From: Flavobacteriaceae bacterium
GTDB lineage: Bacteria > Bacteroidota > Bacteroidia > Flavobacteriales > Flavobacteriaceae
Direction: 5' to 3'
NCBI GenBank assembly: GCA_024640565.1
Contig: JAHEET010000003.1
Location: 1-64,000 of the forward strand
DNA length: 64,000 nt
Made by a program: the position numbers and the translations under genes. The notes beneath the pieces were generated by a model, which saw only the letters and a list, made by a program, of their open reading frames with translations, had not been told where the DNA came from and did no database searches. Positions 26,512 through 35,699 of the stretch are shown in pieces. Numbering within the stretch: position 1 is the first letter of the stretch; every line of letters begins with the position of its first letter.

Positions 26512-28308
26512 TTAGAAGCAGTATGTATTTGCTGCTTTTAACTTCTCTGCAATTTCATTACGTAATGCTATTACATTTGGATAATTGGTGTATTTGGTAA
26601 ATCGTTTTAATCCCATTAACATCATGCGCTGTTCATCACCTTCAGCAAAGGAGATAATTCCTTCTTTACCATTTTGTATCACAATTTCTACGGCATTGTA
26701 TAGGTATAGTTTTGCCATGGCGATTTGCCCCTCCTGAGCTGCTTCACCAAAGCGTTTTGCATTTTTCTCTGCACGCAGTAGGGTAGACTCTGCCATGTAT
26801 ATTTCATTCAAAATATTAGCTGCAGCCATTAATAATTGTTGATGCTGGTCTAATTCTGTTCCAAATTTTTGGATAGCAGCACCTGCAACCATTAGGAAAA
26901 CCTTTTTCAATTTTCCAATCATTTCTTTTTCTTCTGCAAACAATTCAGAATAATCTGGAGTATCAAAAGAAGGAATGCCCATTAACTCATCTGCCACAGC
27001 GGTCGCAGGTCCTAATAAGTCTACATGTCCTTTCATTGCTTTTTTTATCAACATCCCTACAGAGAGCATTTTGTTGATTTCGTTGGTTCCTTCGTAAATA
27101 CGAGAAATTCTTGAATCTCTCCAAGCAGCTTCCATAGGGGTTTCTTCAGAGAATCCCATTCCACCATAAATTTGAATTCCTTCATCGGCACATGCTTGTA
27201 CATCTTCAGAAACAGTCACTTTTAAAATGGAACATTCGATTGCGTATTCCTCAACACCTTTTAGTTCTGCTTCTTGATGCGTATTGCCACTTTCCATACG
27301 CATTGCAATACGGTCTTCAATATCTTTTGCCGCCCTATAACTTGCAGATTCACCTGCATAGGTATTTGTAGCCATCTCTGCTAATTTTGCTTTGATCGCA
27401 CCAAAATCGGCAATGGGTGTCTTAAATTGTCTTCGTTCTATTGCATATTGCAAAGCTGTTTCTGTAACCCTTCTTTGAGAATCAATACAAGCAGCAGCTA
27501 ATTTTATTCGACCAACATTTAATGCATTCACAGCGATTTTAAATCCACCTCCACGCACAGACAACATATTTTCTGCTGGGACTAAGGTATCACTAAAGAA
27601 TACTTGACGAGTAGAGCTTGCACGAATTCCCAATTTGCGCTCTTCTTCTCCTAAAGTAATTCCATTTGGGTTGGCAGGATCATATTCAACAATAAAACCG
27701 GTGATGTTTTTATCATCTTCAATACGGGCAAAAACAATCATAATATTGCAGAATCCGGCATTGGAAATCCACATTTTTTGACCGTTTATTTTGTAGGATT
27801 TTCCATCTGCTGAAAGTTCAGCAGTTGTTTTACCAGAGTTGGCATCTGATCCAGCTCCGGGCTCTGTCAAGCAATAAGCACCCATCCATTCACCGGTTGC
27901 TAATTTTGTTACATATTTTTGTTTTTGCGCTTCGGTACCATACAAAGTAATTGGCATGGTGCCAATACCCGTATGTGCTCCAAATGCAGTACTTAAAGAT
28001 CCATTTCCACTAGAAATATATTCACAAGTAAGCATTGTAGAAACAAAGCCCATCCCCATTCCGCCATATGCCTCGGGTACAGCAACACCTAGAAAACCAA
28101 GTTCCCCAGCTTTTTTCATTACTTCCTCAGTGAGCTTGTAATCTTTTGCCTCAAAACGATCTTTATGTGCAATAATCTCTCTTTCGTTAAATTCCTTAAC
28201 AGCCTCTTTCATCATTAGTTGCTCTTCAGAAAAATCTTCTGGAGTAAATACATCTTTACATTTTGTTTCTTTTACAAGAAATTGACCGCCTCTTAATAAT
28301 TCTGCCAT
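26512..28308 (-). CDS. Acyl-CoA dehydrogenase
   Basis: This FAD enzyme makes the first step of beta-oxidation, acyl-CoA to trans-2-enoyl-CoA. The 598-residue protein has the family signatures CLTEPGAGSDAN (FAD/acyl binding), QKMWISNAGFCN, and QIYGGMGFSEETPME with the RIYEGTNEI segment near the catalytic glutamate region. An extra C-terminal domain of about 150 residues is usual for the longer form found in Flavobacteriaceae. The protein ends TYCF as homologues do, so it is complete. It lies 23 bases after the thiolase gene in the fatty-acid operon. Confidence 0.93.
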   Translation of the reverse strand: MAELLRGGQFLVKETKCKDVFTPEDFSEEQLMMKEAVKEFNEREIIAHKDRFEAKDYKLTEEVMKKAGELGFLGVAVPEAYGGMGMGFVSTMLTCEYISSGNGSLSTAFGAHTGIGTMPITLYGTEAQKQKYVTKLATGEWMGAYCLTEPGAGSDANSGKTTAELSADGKSYKINGQKMWISNAGFCNIMIVFARIEDDKNITGFIVEYDPANPNGITLGEEERKLGIRASSTRQVFFSDTLVPAENMLSVRGGGFKIAVNALNVGRIKLAAACIDSQRRVTETALQYAIERRQFKTPIADFGAIKAKLAEMATNTYAGESASYRAAKDIEDRIAMRMESGNTHQEAELKGVEEYAIECSILKVTVSEDVQACADEGIQIYGGMGFSEETPMEAAWRDSRISRIYEGTNEINKMLSVGMLIKKAMKGHVDLLGPATAVADELMGIPSFDTPDYSELFAEEKEMIGKLKKVFLMVAGAAIQKFGTELDQHQQLLMAAANILNEIYMAESTLLRAEKNAKRFGEAAQEGQIAMAKLYLYNAVEIVIQNGKEGIISFAEGDEQRMMLMGLKRFTKYTNYPNVIALRNEIAEKLKAANTYCF

Positions 28309-28331
28309 TTTATTTTTTTTATCTTTATTTA

Positions 28332-29522
28332 TTAATTTAAGAATTCAAATACACCTGCTGCCCCTTGTCCAGTTCCAACACACATGGTGACCATTCCATA
28401 TTTACCTTTCATATTTCTTTTACGCATTTCATCGAACAATTGTACGGATAATTTTGCTCCAGTACAGCCCAATGGATGTCCGAGTGCAATGGCCCCTCCA
28501 TTTACGTTTACGATGTCTTGGTTTAGATCCAATTCACGCATCACTGCCAATGATTGCGAAGCAAATGCTTCATTTAACTCAATTAAATCGATGTCATTTT
28601 GTTGCAATCCAGCCTGTCTTAAAACCTTCGGAATTGCAGCGACTGGTCCAATTCCCATAATTCTTGGTTCCACACCTGCCGCAGCATAGTTGACCATTCG
28701 AGCAATTGGTTCAATGTTTAATTCCTTTACCATTTCTTCACTCATGACCATGACAAATGCTGCACCGTCACTCATTTGTGACGAATTTCCTGCAGTAACA
28801 CTACCCCCAGCAGCAAATACGGGTCGCAATTTGTTTAAAACGGCGGTAGAAGTTCCTTTTCTGGGTCCTTCATCTTTGGTTACGGTATATTTTCGAGTTG
28901 CTTTTTTTCCATTTTCATTCAAGTAGGTTTCTTCAACTTCAATGGGAGCGATTTGCTCTTGAAAACGATTTTCTGCTTGTGCTCTTAAGGCTTTCATGTG
29001 TGAGTTAAAAGCAAATTCATCTTGATCTTCTCGAGATACTTTAAATTGGTTGGCAACCGCTTCTGCAGTATTTCCCATTCCCCAGTAATAATCTGCGTGA
29101 CCTGCTTGGATGGTGTTGTAGTTTAGTTCTGGTTTAAAACCAGTCATGGGTACCGAGCTCATGCTCTCTGCTCCACCGGCAATGATACAATCTGCCATTC
29201 CTGCTTGAATTTTTGCCGCTGCCATTCCAATAGTTTCAATTCCTGAGGAACAAAAACGATTTACCGTCACTCCTGGAACCGCCACAGAGTCCAATCCGAT
29301 CAACGAAATAAAACGTGCCATGTTTAATCCTTGTGCACCCTCGGGCATTGCATTACCAACAATAACGTCATCTATCCGTTTTACATCTAGATTTGGCAAT
29401 TCTTTCATCATATGTTGAATGGTTTCTGCGCCCAATTCATCTGCTCGCTTAAAACGGAAAACACCTTTTGGCGCTTTACCAACTGCAGTTCTATATGCTT
29501 TTACTATATATGCTGTTTTCAT
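28332..29522 (-). CDS. fadA: Acetyl-CoA C-acyltransferase (thiolase)
   Basis: Thiolase splits 3-ketoacyl-CoA into acetyl-CoA and a shortened acyl-CoA, the last step of beta-oxidation. The 396-residue protein has the nucleophilic cysteine in NRFCSSGIE (Cys91), NEAFASQ, the GHPLGCTGA histidine and the second catalytic cysteine in MCVGTGQGAAG. It starts four bases after the dehydrogenase/hydratase gene and is plainly co-transcribed with it. The symbol is by function; fadI would be equally valid. Confidence 0.94.
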   Translation of the reverse strand: MKTAYIVKAYRTAVGKAPKGVFRFKRADELGAETIQHMMKELPNLDVKRIDDVIVGNAMPEGAQGLNMARFISLIGLDSVAVPGVTVNRFCSSGIETIGMAAAKIQAGMADCIIAGGAESMSSVPMTGFKPELNYNTIQAGHADYYWGMGNTAEAVANQFKVSREDQDEFAFNSHMKALRAQAENRFQEQIAPIEVEETYLNENGKKATRKYTVTKDEGPRKGTSTAVLNKLRPVFAAGGSVTAGNSSQMSDGAAFVMVMSEEMVKELNIEPIARMVNYAAAGVEPRIMGIGPVAAIPKVLRQAGLQQNDIDLIELNEAFASQSLAVMRELDLNQDIVNVNGGAIALGHPLGCTGAKLSVQLFDEMRKRNMKGKYGMVTMCVGTGQGAAGVFEFLN

Positions 29523-29526
29523 AATT

Positions 29527-31932
29527 TTAGTTTCTTAATGGTTTTCCAGTTTTTAACATGTGTTGGATACGTTCTAAAGTCTTTCTTTCGGTACAAAGTG
29601 ATAGGAAGGCTTCTCTTTCAAGATCCAATAGGTATTGTTCGCTTACGAGTGTAGGCTCCGATAAATCGCCACCGGCCATTACATTTGCTAATTTGTTTGC
29701 AATTTTTTGATCGTGTGCAGAAATGTACTTAGAGTGTTCCATAGAGTCGGTTCCTACTAAAAACATTCCCAAGGCTTGTTTCCCCAATACTTTAACATCT
29801 TTTCGAGCAACTGGTTGGGTATATCCGCTTTCTGCTATTAATTTCGCATGCGCTTTTGCCGTTGCTATTTGTCTTTCTTTGTTGACAACGACAATGTCTT
29901 TTCCTTTTTGTAGCAATCCTAAGTCGAAAGCTTCATAGGCAGAAGTAGCTACTTTTGCCATACCAATAGTTAAGAAATTTTCTTGCAAAAGATTCAGTTC
30001 TACATCGCCTTTTTTGAAAGCATCAGAGGCTCTCAAAGCCATTTCTTTAGAACCACCCCCTCCTGGAATAACACCTACGCCAAATTCAACTAAACCCATG
30101 TAGGTTTCTGCTGCTGCAACCACCTTGTCTGCATGTAGTGAAATTTCACAACCGCCCCCTAAAGCCATTCCATGAGGAGCAGAAATAGTTGGGATTGATG
30201 AATAACGCATGCGCATCATTGAATCTTGAAAATACTTGATTGCCATATTAAGCTCATCATATTCTTGTTCTGCCGCCATCATAAAAATCATTCCAATATT
30301 GGCACCTACAGAAAAGTTGGGTGCTTGATTTCCAACAACCAATCCTTGAAAGTCCTTTTCAGCAATATCAATCGCTCTGTTCAATCCTGTTAAAACATCA
30401 CCACCAATTGTATTCATTTTAGAACGGAATTCTAAGTTTAAAATTCCATCTCCTATATCTTGCAAAGAAACACCTGAGTTTTTAAATACTTCACTCGTTT
30501 TTCTGATATTGTCTAAAATGATAAATGAATCTTGACCTGGTTTTTTAACTTGTGCTTTTGCAGGAATGTCGTAGTAGTAAGTAGCACCTTCTTTTACTGT
30601 ATAAAAAGAAGTTACTCCTTTTGCCAACATTTCGCTAACCCATGCCGCAGGTTCTTTTCCTGCTGCTTTCATGAGTTCAACCCCAGCAGCAACCCCGATT
30701 TCATTCCAAATTTCAAATGGACCGTGTTCCCATCCAAATCCGGCTCTTAAACCGTCATCAATTCGATAAATTTCATCTGAAATTTCGGGTACTCTGTTTT
30801 GTACGTAGGCAAATAGGGCCGACAAGCACTTTCTATAAAATTCCCCTGCTTTGTCCTTTCCTTTGACCAGTACTTTAAAACGATCGCCTACATTGTCTAT
30901 TGTTTTGGTTAATTCCAAGGTTGCAAAGGATGCACGTTTTTTAGAACGGTATTCTAAGGTGTTCAAGTCTAGTGATAGGATTTCTTTTTTACCATCTGCA
31001 TTTACAGATTTTTTGTAAAACCCTTGTTTCGTTTTACTTCCCAACCATTTGTTCTCCATCATTTGGTTTATAAATGCAGGGATTTCAAACTGAGCTCTCA
31101 TTTCATCTTCAGGACAATTGTCTTTTACACCGTTTGCAGTATGTACTAAGGTGTCTAATCCAACGACATCAATAGTTCTGAAAGTAGCTGATTTTGGACG
31201 ACCAATCACTGGTCCCGTCAATTTGTCTACTTCTTCAATCGTTAGCCCCATTTCTTTTACAATATGAAATAAATTCATAATGCTAAAAATTCCAATTCTG
31301 TTTCCGATAAAGGCTGGCGTGTCTTTTGCTAAAACCGAAGTTTTTCCCAAAAACTTATCTCCATACATCATTAAAAAATCGGTTACAGCCTGATCACAAT
31401 TTGGTCCTGGTACTACTTCAAATAATTTTAAATATCGTGGAGGATTGAAAAAGTGGGTTACTGCAAAGTGTTTTTGAAAGTCTTCACTTCGTCCTTCATT
31501 CATGAATTTAATTGGAATTCCAGAAGTGTTTGAAGTAATTAATGTTCCCGGTGTTCTGTGTTTTTCAATTTTTTCGAAAACCACTTTTTTAATATCCAAT
31601 CGCTCTACAACAACTTCCATTACCCAATCTACATCTTTAATCAAATGTAAATCATCATCGATGTTACCAGTTGTTATTCTGCTGGCAAATTTTTGATTGT
31701 AAATAGGAGAGGGTTTTGACTTTAAAGATGTTGCTAAAGCATCATTTACCAGACGATTTCGAACCGCTTTATTTTCCAATGTAAGTCCTTTTGCTTTTTC
31801 TTTGTCATTAAGTTCTGTTGGTACAATATCCAATAAGAGAACTTCAACGCCAATGTTGGCAAAATGACATGCAATACCGCTTCCCATAATTCCAGAACCG
31901 ATGATTGCTACTTTTTTAATTCTTCTTGTCAT
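29527..31932 (-). CDS. 3-hydroxyacyl-CoA dehydrogenase / enoyl-CoA hydratase, fused
   Basis: The 801-residue bifunctional protein hydrates enoyl-CoA and oxidises the product with NAD. Domain order is that of FadN rather than FadB: the NAD-binding dehydrogenase comes first (GSGIMGSGIA, 12-21; HFFNPPRYLKLFEVV near 158-172), and the crotonase-type hydratase is C-terminal (SAPHGMALGGGCEI and GVGVIPGGGGSKE). It is the first metabolic gene after the MarR regulator, 18 bases downstream, and supplies the middle two steps of the pathway. Confidence 0.93.
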   Translation of the reverse strand: MTRRIKKVAIIGSGIMGSGIACHFANIGVEVLLLDIVPTELNDKEKAKGLTLENKAVRNRLVNDALATSLKSKPSPIYNQKFASRITTGNIDDDLHLIKDVDWVMEVVVERLDIKKVVFEKIEKHRTPGTLITSNTSGIPIKFMNEGRSEDFQKHFAVTHFFNPPRYLKLFEVVPGPNCDQAVTDFLMMYGDKFLGKTSVLAKDTPAFIGNRIGIFSIMNLFHIVKEMGLTIEEVDKLTGPVIGRPKSATFRTIDVVGLDTLVHTANGVKDNCPEDEMRAQFEIPAFINQMMENKWLGSKTKQGFYKKSVNADGKKEILSLDLNTLEYRSKKRASFATLELTKTIDNVGDRFKVLVKGKDKAGEFYRKCLSALFAYVQNRVPEISDEIYRIDDGLRAGFGWEHGPFEIWNEIGVAAGVELMKAAGKEPAAWVSEMLAKGVTSFYTVKEGATYYYDIPAKAQVKKPGQDSFIILDNIRKTSEVFKNSGVSLQDIGDGILNLEFRSKMNTIGGDVLTGLNRAIDIAEKDFQGLVVGNQAPNFSVGANIGMIFMMAAEQEYDELNMAIKYFQDSMMRMRYSSIPTISAPHGMALGGGCEISLHADKVVAAAETYMGLVEFGVGVIPGGGGSKEMALRASDAFKKGDVELNLLQENFLTIGMAKVATSAYEAFDLGLLQKGKDIVVVNKERQIATAKAHAKLIAESGYTQPVARKDVKVLGKQALGMFLVGTDSMEHSKYISAHDQKIANKLANVMAGGDLSEPTLVSEQYLLDLEREAFLSLCTERKTLERIQHMLKTGKPLRN

Positions 31933-31950
31933 TTGTTTTTTATTTTGATT

Positions 31951-32409
31951 TTAAATCGCTTTTAAATTGAGATCTTCAAAAACTTTTTTTGCTGTGATTA
32001 ATTTATTTATGGTAGATGTTACTTTAAAAAAGCTTTCCAATTCTTCTTCCGTAATGTATTCTTTTACTTTGTTATTAAATTGATAGACATGGCCTTTAGA
32101 AATTGTACGCATTTCAATACCATAGGGTGTCAATTTAATGATGACACTTCTTCCGTCTTCTGGATTTTTTTCTCGATATATGGCTCCTTTGTCTTCCATG
32201 TTCTTTAAAATACGTGAAAGGCTCGTTGGCTCCATTCCCATCAGAGGTCCCAGTGCTGTTGAGGGGGTTCCTTTTTCAGTATCTATGTTTAAAAGAACAA
32301 ATGCTGTAGACATAGTGCTGTCATGTTTGACAGCTTGTTCATTGTACATCTTGGCAACTGCTTGCCAAGTGGCTCTTAATTCATGATCTATTGATTTCTG
32401 TTTCTTCAT
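31951..32409 (-). CDS. MarR-family transcriptional regulator of the beta-oxidation operon
   Basis: From MKKQKSIDHELRATWQ the protein has 152 residues and a MarR winged helix: GPLMGMEPTSLSRILKNMEDKG is the recognition region and NPEDGRSVIIKLT the wing. It heads the beta-oxidation genes, so it is probably their repressor, responding to an acyl-CoA (inference). An in-frame ATG at 32469 would add 20 residues, but it lies inside one of two identical palindromic repeats and upstream of a TATCTTTG promoter element, so the start at 32409 is preferred. That ATG lies five bases after the promoter element, which suggests a leaderless mRNA. Confidence 0.88.
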   Translation of the reverse strand: MKKQKSIDHELRATWQAVAKMYNEQAVKHDSTMSTAFVLLNIDTEKGTPSTALGPLMGMEPTSLSRILKNMEDKGAIYREKNPEDGRSVIIKLTPYGIEMRTISKGHVYQFNNKVKEYITEEELESFFKVTSTINKLITAKKVFEDLNLKAI

Positions 32410-32414
32410 TGGTT

Positions 32415-32422
32415 CAAAGATA
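32415..32422 (-). promoter_or_regulatory. Promoter element of the marR-fad operon
   Basis: The minus strand reads TATCTTTG, matching TAnnTTTG, five bases before the preferred ATG. Transcription is expected to start at or next to the A of the start codon. The operator candidates lie 11-58 bases further upstream, where a bound repressor could block polymerase. Confidence 0.55.
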
Positions 32423-32432
32423 TACAAATTTA

Positions 32433-32451
32433 TTATGCACGCATAGTAAAT
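32433..32451 (-). promoter_or_regulatory. Operator candidate, copy 1 (proximal to marR)
   Basis: The 19-base sequence TTATGCACGCATAGTAAAT is repeated exactly at 32462-32480. It contains the palindrome TATGC-AC-GCATA (32434-32445), a size typical for a winged-helix dimer. Its position just upstream of the marR promoter element suggests autoregulation. Confidence 0.6.
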
Positions 32452-32461
32452 GGTAAAAAAG

Positions 32462-32480
32462 TTATGCACGCATAGTAAAT
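32462..32480 (-). promoter_or_regulatory. Operator candidate, copy 2 (distal to marR)
   Basis: This is an exact copy of the 19-base repeat at 32433-32451 in the same orientation, 29 bases away start to start. Its palindromic core lies at 32463-32474. It stands between marR and the divergent ABC exporter genes and might influence both. Confidence 0.6.
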
Positions 32481-32540
32481 ATATTTTTTAATCCTGTAAC
32501 AATATGGCTGGTCTATGGGTCTTATTCGTTCTAAAAAATG

Positions 32541-32548
32541 TAATTTTG
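32541..32548 (+). promoter_or_regulatory. Promoter element of the ABC exporter genes
   Basis: TAATTTTG matches TAnnTTTG and lies 38 bases before the ATG of the ATPase gene, giving a leader of about 33 bases. No good -33 TTG is seen. Confidence 0.45.
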
Positions 32549-32586
32549 TGTAGCACCTATATGTATTTAAAATCAATTGACTAAGC

Positions 32587-33516
32587 ATGGATAACTTGTT
32601 AGAAATAAAAAATTTAGTAAAAACCTACGGGGATTATACAGCATTAAATAATGTTTCACTAACCATACCCAAAGGAAGTGTTTATGGTTTGTTGGGCCCA
32701 AATGGCGCTGGAAAAACCTCATTAATTAGAATTATCAATCAGATCACGATGCAAGATGCTGGTGAAGTTTATTTTGATGGAAAATTGTTGGCACCAGACG
32801 ATGTGGCACATATTGGGTATTTGCCAGAGGAACGGGGTTTGTATAAGAGCATGAAAGTAGGAGAGCAAGCCTTGTATTTGGCACAATTGAAAGGATTGAG
32901 CAAATCTGAAGCAAAAAAACGATTGAAGTATTGGTTTGATAAATTTGATATTTCTGCATGGTGGAACAAGAAAATTGAAGAATTGTCGAAAGGAATGGCG
33001 CAAAAAGTTCAATTTATTGTAACGGTAATGCACAAACCAAAGTTGTTAATTTTTGATGAACCATTTTCGGGTTTTGATCCCATAAATGCCCAGTTAATTG
33101 CAAATGAAATTTTGCAATTAAGAGCTGAAGGTGCTACCATTATTTTTTCTACACATCGAATGGAATCGGTTGAAGAAATGTGTGATTATATTGCTTTAAT
33201 AGATCAATCGAATAAAATTTTAGAAGGCAAATTAGAGGGCATAAAGCGCGCTTTTCGCACCAATACATTTCAAGTAGGTCTCGCTACTTCAAACCCGAAA
33301 GAAGTAGAAGCAAAACTAAAACAATTGTTTACGGTTTCTCCTGCAGATTTCAGAATTATAAATGAAGGTCTAAAATTAAATATTGCTTTAAAAAAAGGAG
33401 AAAATCCAAATGAGTTATTATCCTTTTTGACCTCTCAAGGACAAGTACAACACTTTGTAGAATTGGTACCTGACGCGAATGAAATATTTATTAAAGCTGT
33501 AAATAAAAATAGTTAA
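32587..33516 (+). CDS. ABC transporter ATP-binding protein (NatA-like)
   Basis: The 309-residue ATPase has Walker A GPNGAGKTS (36-44), a signature-like LSKGMAQKVQF, Walker B LLIFDEPFSGFDP and the switch histidine in FSTHRME. The extra C-terminal domain (about 215-309) is typical of ABC-2 exporters of the NatA type. The permease gene follows after one base, so the two proteins form the transporter; the substrate is unknown. It is divergent from the marR-fad operon. Confidence 0.92.
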   Translation: MDNLLEIKNLVKTYGDYTALNNVSLTIPKGSVYGLLGPNGAGKTSLIRIINQITMQDAGEVYFDGKLLAPDDVAHIGYLPEERGLYKSMKVGEQALYLAQLKGLSKSEAKKRLKYWFDKFDISAWWNKKIEELSKGMAQKVQFIVTVMHKPKLLIFDEPFSGFDPINAQLIANEILQLRAEGATIIFSTHRMESVEEMCDYIALIDQSNKILEGKLEGIKRAFRTNTFQVGLATSNPKEVEAKLKQLFTVSPADFRIINEGLKLNIALKKGENPNELLSFLTSQGQVQHFVELVPDANEIFIKAVNKNS

Positions 33517-33517
33517 G

Positions 33518-34843
33518 ATGCGCAAATTAAAAATAATTATTCACAGAGAATTTATTGCCAAAGTTAAAAACAAATCCTTTTTAATAATGACTTTTTTAAG
33601 TCCTGTTATTATGGTAGTAATGGGGGGGTTGGTCGTATTTTTAATGAAAAAGAACGACGAGAAAGTAAAAGAAATTGTTTATGTAGATGCTTCAGGTTTG
33701 TTTACAAAAGAAAATTTCAAAGATTCTAAAACCGTCAAATACCAAGATTATACCCAGCTAGGAATCACAGAGACAAAGAAAAAAGTAGCAAAAGGTGATT
33801 TTTATGGTGTGCTCTATATTCCTAAAAAAGGCAGTTTAGAATTGTTGGCCAAATCTATAGCGTTTTATTCGAAAGATTCTCCGGGAATGTCCCTGATAAA
33901 AGGATTAGAGGCTCGGGTAGAAACCCATCTAAGAAATTTAAAACTCACCCAATTTGAAATTGATTTAATGCATATAAAAGCATCAGAAATAACTTCTGAT
34001 ATTAAAATGTTTAATTTTTCGGGAGAAGAATCTTCCAAACTAATCAATGGCTTAAAAATAGCAGTTGGAGCTATCGCAGGATATTTATTAATGATGTTTG
34101 TAATGATTTATGGAACTTCTGTTATGCGAAGCGTTATTGAAGAAAAAACAAGCAGAATTGTAGAAATCATTGTTTCGTCTGTAAAACCTTTTCAATTAAT
34201 GCTGGGTAAAATTATTGGAAACGCTTCAGCAGGACTCCTGCAATTTTTCATTTGGGGTATACTTTTGTTTGTAATAAGCCTGATTATATCTGCAGTTTTT
34301 GGTGTAGATATGGTAGAAATGCAAGCATCTAAAATCCCAGAAGATCAATTGAATGTAGCAAAAGAAGCCGCAAATCCTGATAAATTACAGTTGATTTTTC
34401 AAGAAATTGCGAGACTTCCAATATTAAAATTATTTCTACTATTCATTTTTTACTTCTTGGGTGGATTCTTTCTCTACAGTTCCCTATTTGCAGCTGTGGG
34501 TGCCGCGGTAGATAATGAAACAGATACACAACAGTTTATGTTGCCAATAATAGCGCCCTTAATCCTAGGGCTTTATGTAGGTTTTGCAACCGTAATGAAT
34601 GACCCACATGGCCCCATCGCAACCATTTGTTCGATCATTCCTTTTACCAGTCCAATTGTGATGCTAATGAGAGTACCTTTTGGAGTCTCTTGGTACGAAC
34701 TCGGTATTTCGATGGCATTATTAATTGTTACCTTTGTCTTTATGGTATGGTTAGCGGCCAAGATTTATAGGGTTGGAATCTTAATGTATGGAAAAAAACC
34801 AACGTATAAAGATTTGTATAAATGGATAAAATATAAGGGATAA
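33518..34843 (+). CDS. ABC-2 type transporter permease (NatB-like)
   Basis: The 441-residue inner-membrane subunit has an N-terminal helix (about 20-40), a large extracytoplasmic domain (about 45-180) and five or six C-terminal helices starting with VGAIAGYLLMMFVMIYG. SVMRSVIEEKTSRIVEIIVSSV after the first C-terminal helix is the usual ABC-2 coupling segment. It pairs with the adjacent ATPase. Related systems export sodium, drugs or other small molecules; the substrate cannot be assigned. Confidence 0.9.
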   Translation: MRKLKIIIHREFIAKVKNKSFLIMTFLSPVIMVVMGGLVVFLMKKNDEKVKEIVYVDASGLFTKENFKDSKTVKYQDYTQLGITETKKKVAKGDFYGVLYIPKKGSLELLAKSIAFYSKDSPGMSLIKGLEARVETHLRNLKLTQFEIDLMHIKASEITSDIKMFNFSGEESSKLINGLKIAVGAIAGYLLMMFVMIYGTSVMRSVIEEKTSRIVEIIVSSVKPFQLMLGKIIGNASAGLLQFFIWGILLFVISLIISAVFGVDMVEMQASKIPEDQLNVAKEAANPDKLQLIFQEIARLPILKLFLLFIFYFLGGFFLYSSLFAAVGAAVDNETDTQQFMLPIIAPLILGLYVGFATVMNDPHGPIATICSIIPFTSPIVMLMRVPFGVSWYELGISMALLIVTFVFMVWLAAKIYRVGILMYGKKPTYKDLYKWIKYKG

Positions 34844-34854
34844 AACCTCATCAA

Positions 34855-35688
34855 ATGGATAAAATAAAAACGTTTTTAAGTTACAGTTTCAGTTTTGGAG
34901 AAGCGGTACATATTTCTGTTCAGACAATTATTGTAGTCATCCTTGCTTTAATTATAGCCTCTTATTTACTGAGGTTTTTAATGAAATTGATTACTAGAAA
35001 ATTACCCCAAAATGACAAAGATAAATTTGTGGCTGTTTTTGGGTATTCAAGATGGTTGACATACAGTATCATTTTTTTGGTAACGCTGCAATCGTCTGGA
35101 GTAAATGTTACAGCTATTTTTGCCGCATCAGCTGCGTTACTTATTGGTGTTGGTTTGGCATTGCAAACACTTTTCCAAGACATTATCTCCGGTATTTTTA
35201 TCTTGGTAGATCAATCGGTGCATGTAGGAGATATCATTGAATTGGATGGGAAAGTAGGACGGGTAGTAGAAATAAGACTAAGAACCACACGAGCGGTAAC
35301 CATCCATAACAAAGTCTTGGTCATTCCCAATCATTTGTACCTCACCAACAGTTTGTATAATTGGACCGAAAACGGGAGCGAAACAAGAGAGTCTGTGAGC
35401 GTAGGGGTTGCATACGGAACGGATGTGCAACTGGTGAAAACGTTGTTGTTGCAAGCAGTAAACTCCAATTCAAAGGTCCTCAGGACACCGGAACCTACTG
35501 TATTTTTCACCAATTTCGGTGAAAGTTCCTTGGATTTTAAGGTTGTTTTTACCTTAAGCAATAGTTTTGAAGCCACAATAATTCAAAGCGATATTCGTTT
35601 TGAAATTGAGGCATTATTTAGAGAAAATAAGATTTCAATTCCTTTTCCACAAAGGGATGTACATTTGTTTTCACACAAAAAAAAGTAG
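34855..35688 (+). CDS. Small-conductance mechanosensitive channel (MscS family)
   Basis: The 277-residue channel has three N-terminal membrane helices, the pore-lining helix ALLIGVGLALQTLFQDIISG (about 92-111), the beta domain starting DQSVHVGDIIELDGKVG and the C-terminal alpha-beta domain. It opens on membrane stretch to release solutes during osmotic downshift. It follows the exporter permease after 11 bases and precedes the response regulator by 11, so all four genes probably share a transcript. Confidence 0.92.
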   Translation: MDKIKTFLSYSFSFGEAVHISVQTIIVVILALIIASYLLRFLMKLITRKLPQNDKDKFVAVFGYSRWLTYSIIFLVTLQSSGVNVTAIFAASAALLIGVGLALQTLFQDIISGIFILVDQSVHVGDIIELDGKVGRVVEIRLRTTRAVTIHNKVLVIPNHLYLTNSLYNWTENGSETRESVSVGVAYGTDVQLVKTLLLQAVNSNSKVLRTPEPTVFFTNFGESSLDFKVVFTLSNSFEATIIQSDIRFEIEALFRENKISIPFPQRDVHLFSHKKK

Positions 35689-35699
35689 ACATATATAAC

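Noticed and set aside
26503..26514. Fusion of acyl-CoA dehydrogenase with the DUF5916 frame
   Set aside because: The two are in the same frame, but a TAA separates them and the dehydrogenase ends with its normal C-terminus, so this is a deletion junction and not a fusion protein.
32410..32469. Earlier ATG of the MarR gene
   Set aside because: It falls within an exact palindromic repeat and upstream of the promoter element, and the extra residues are not MarR-like.
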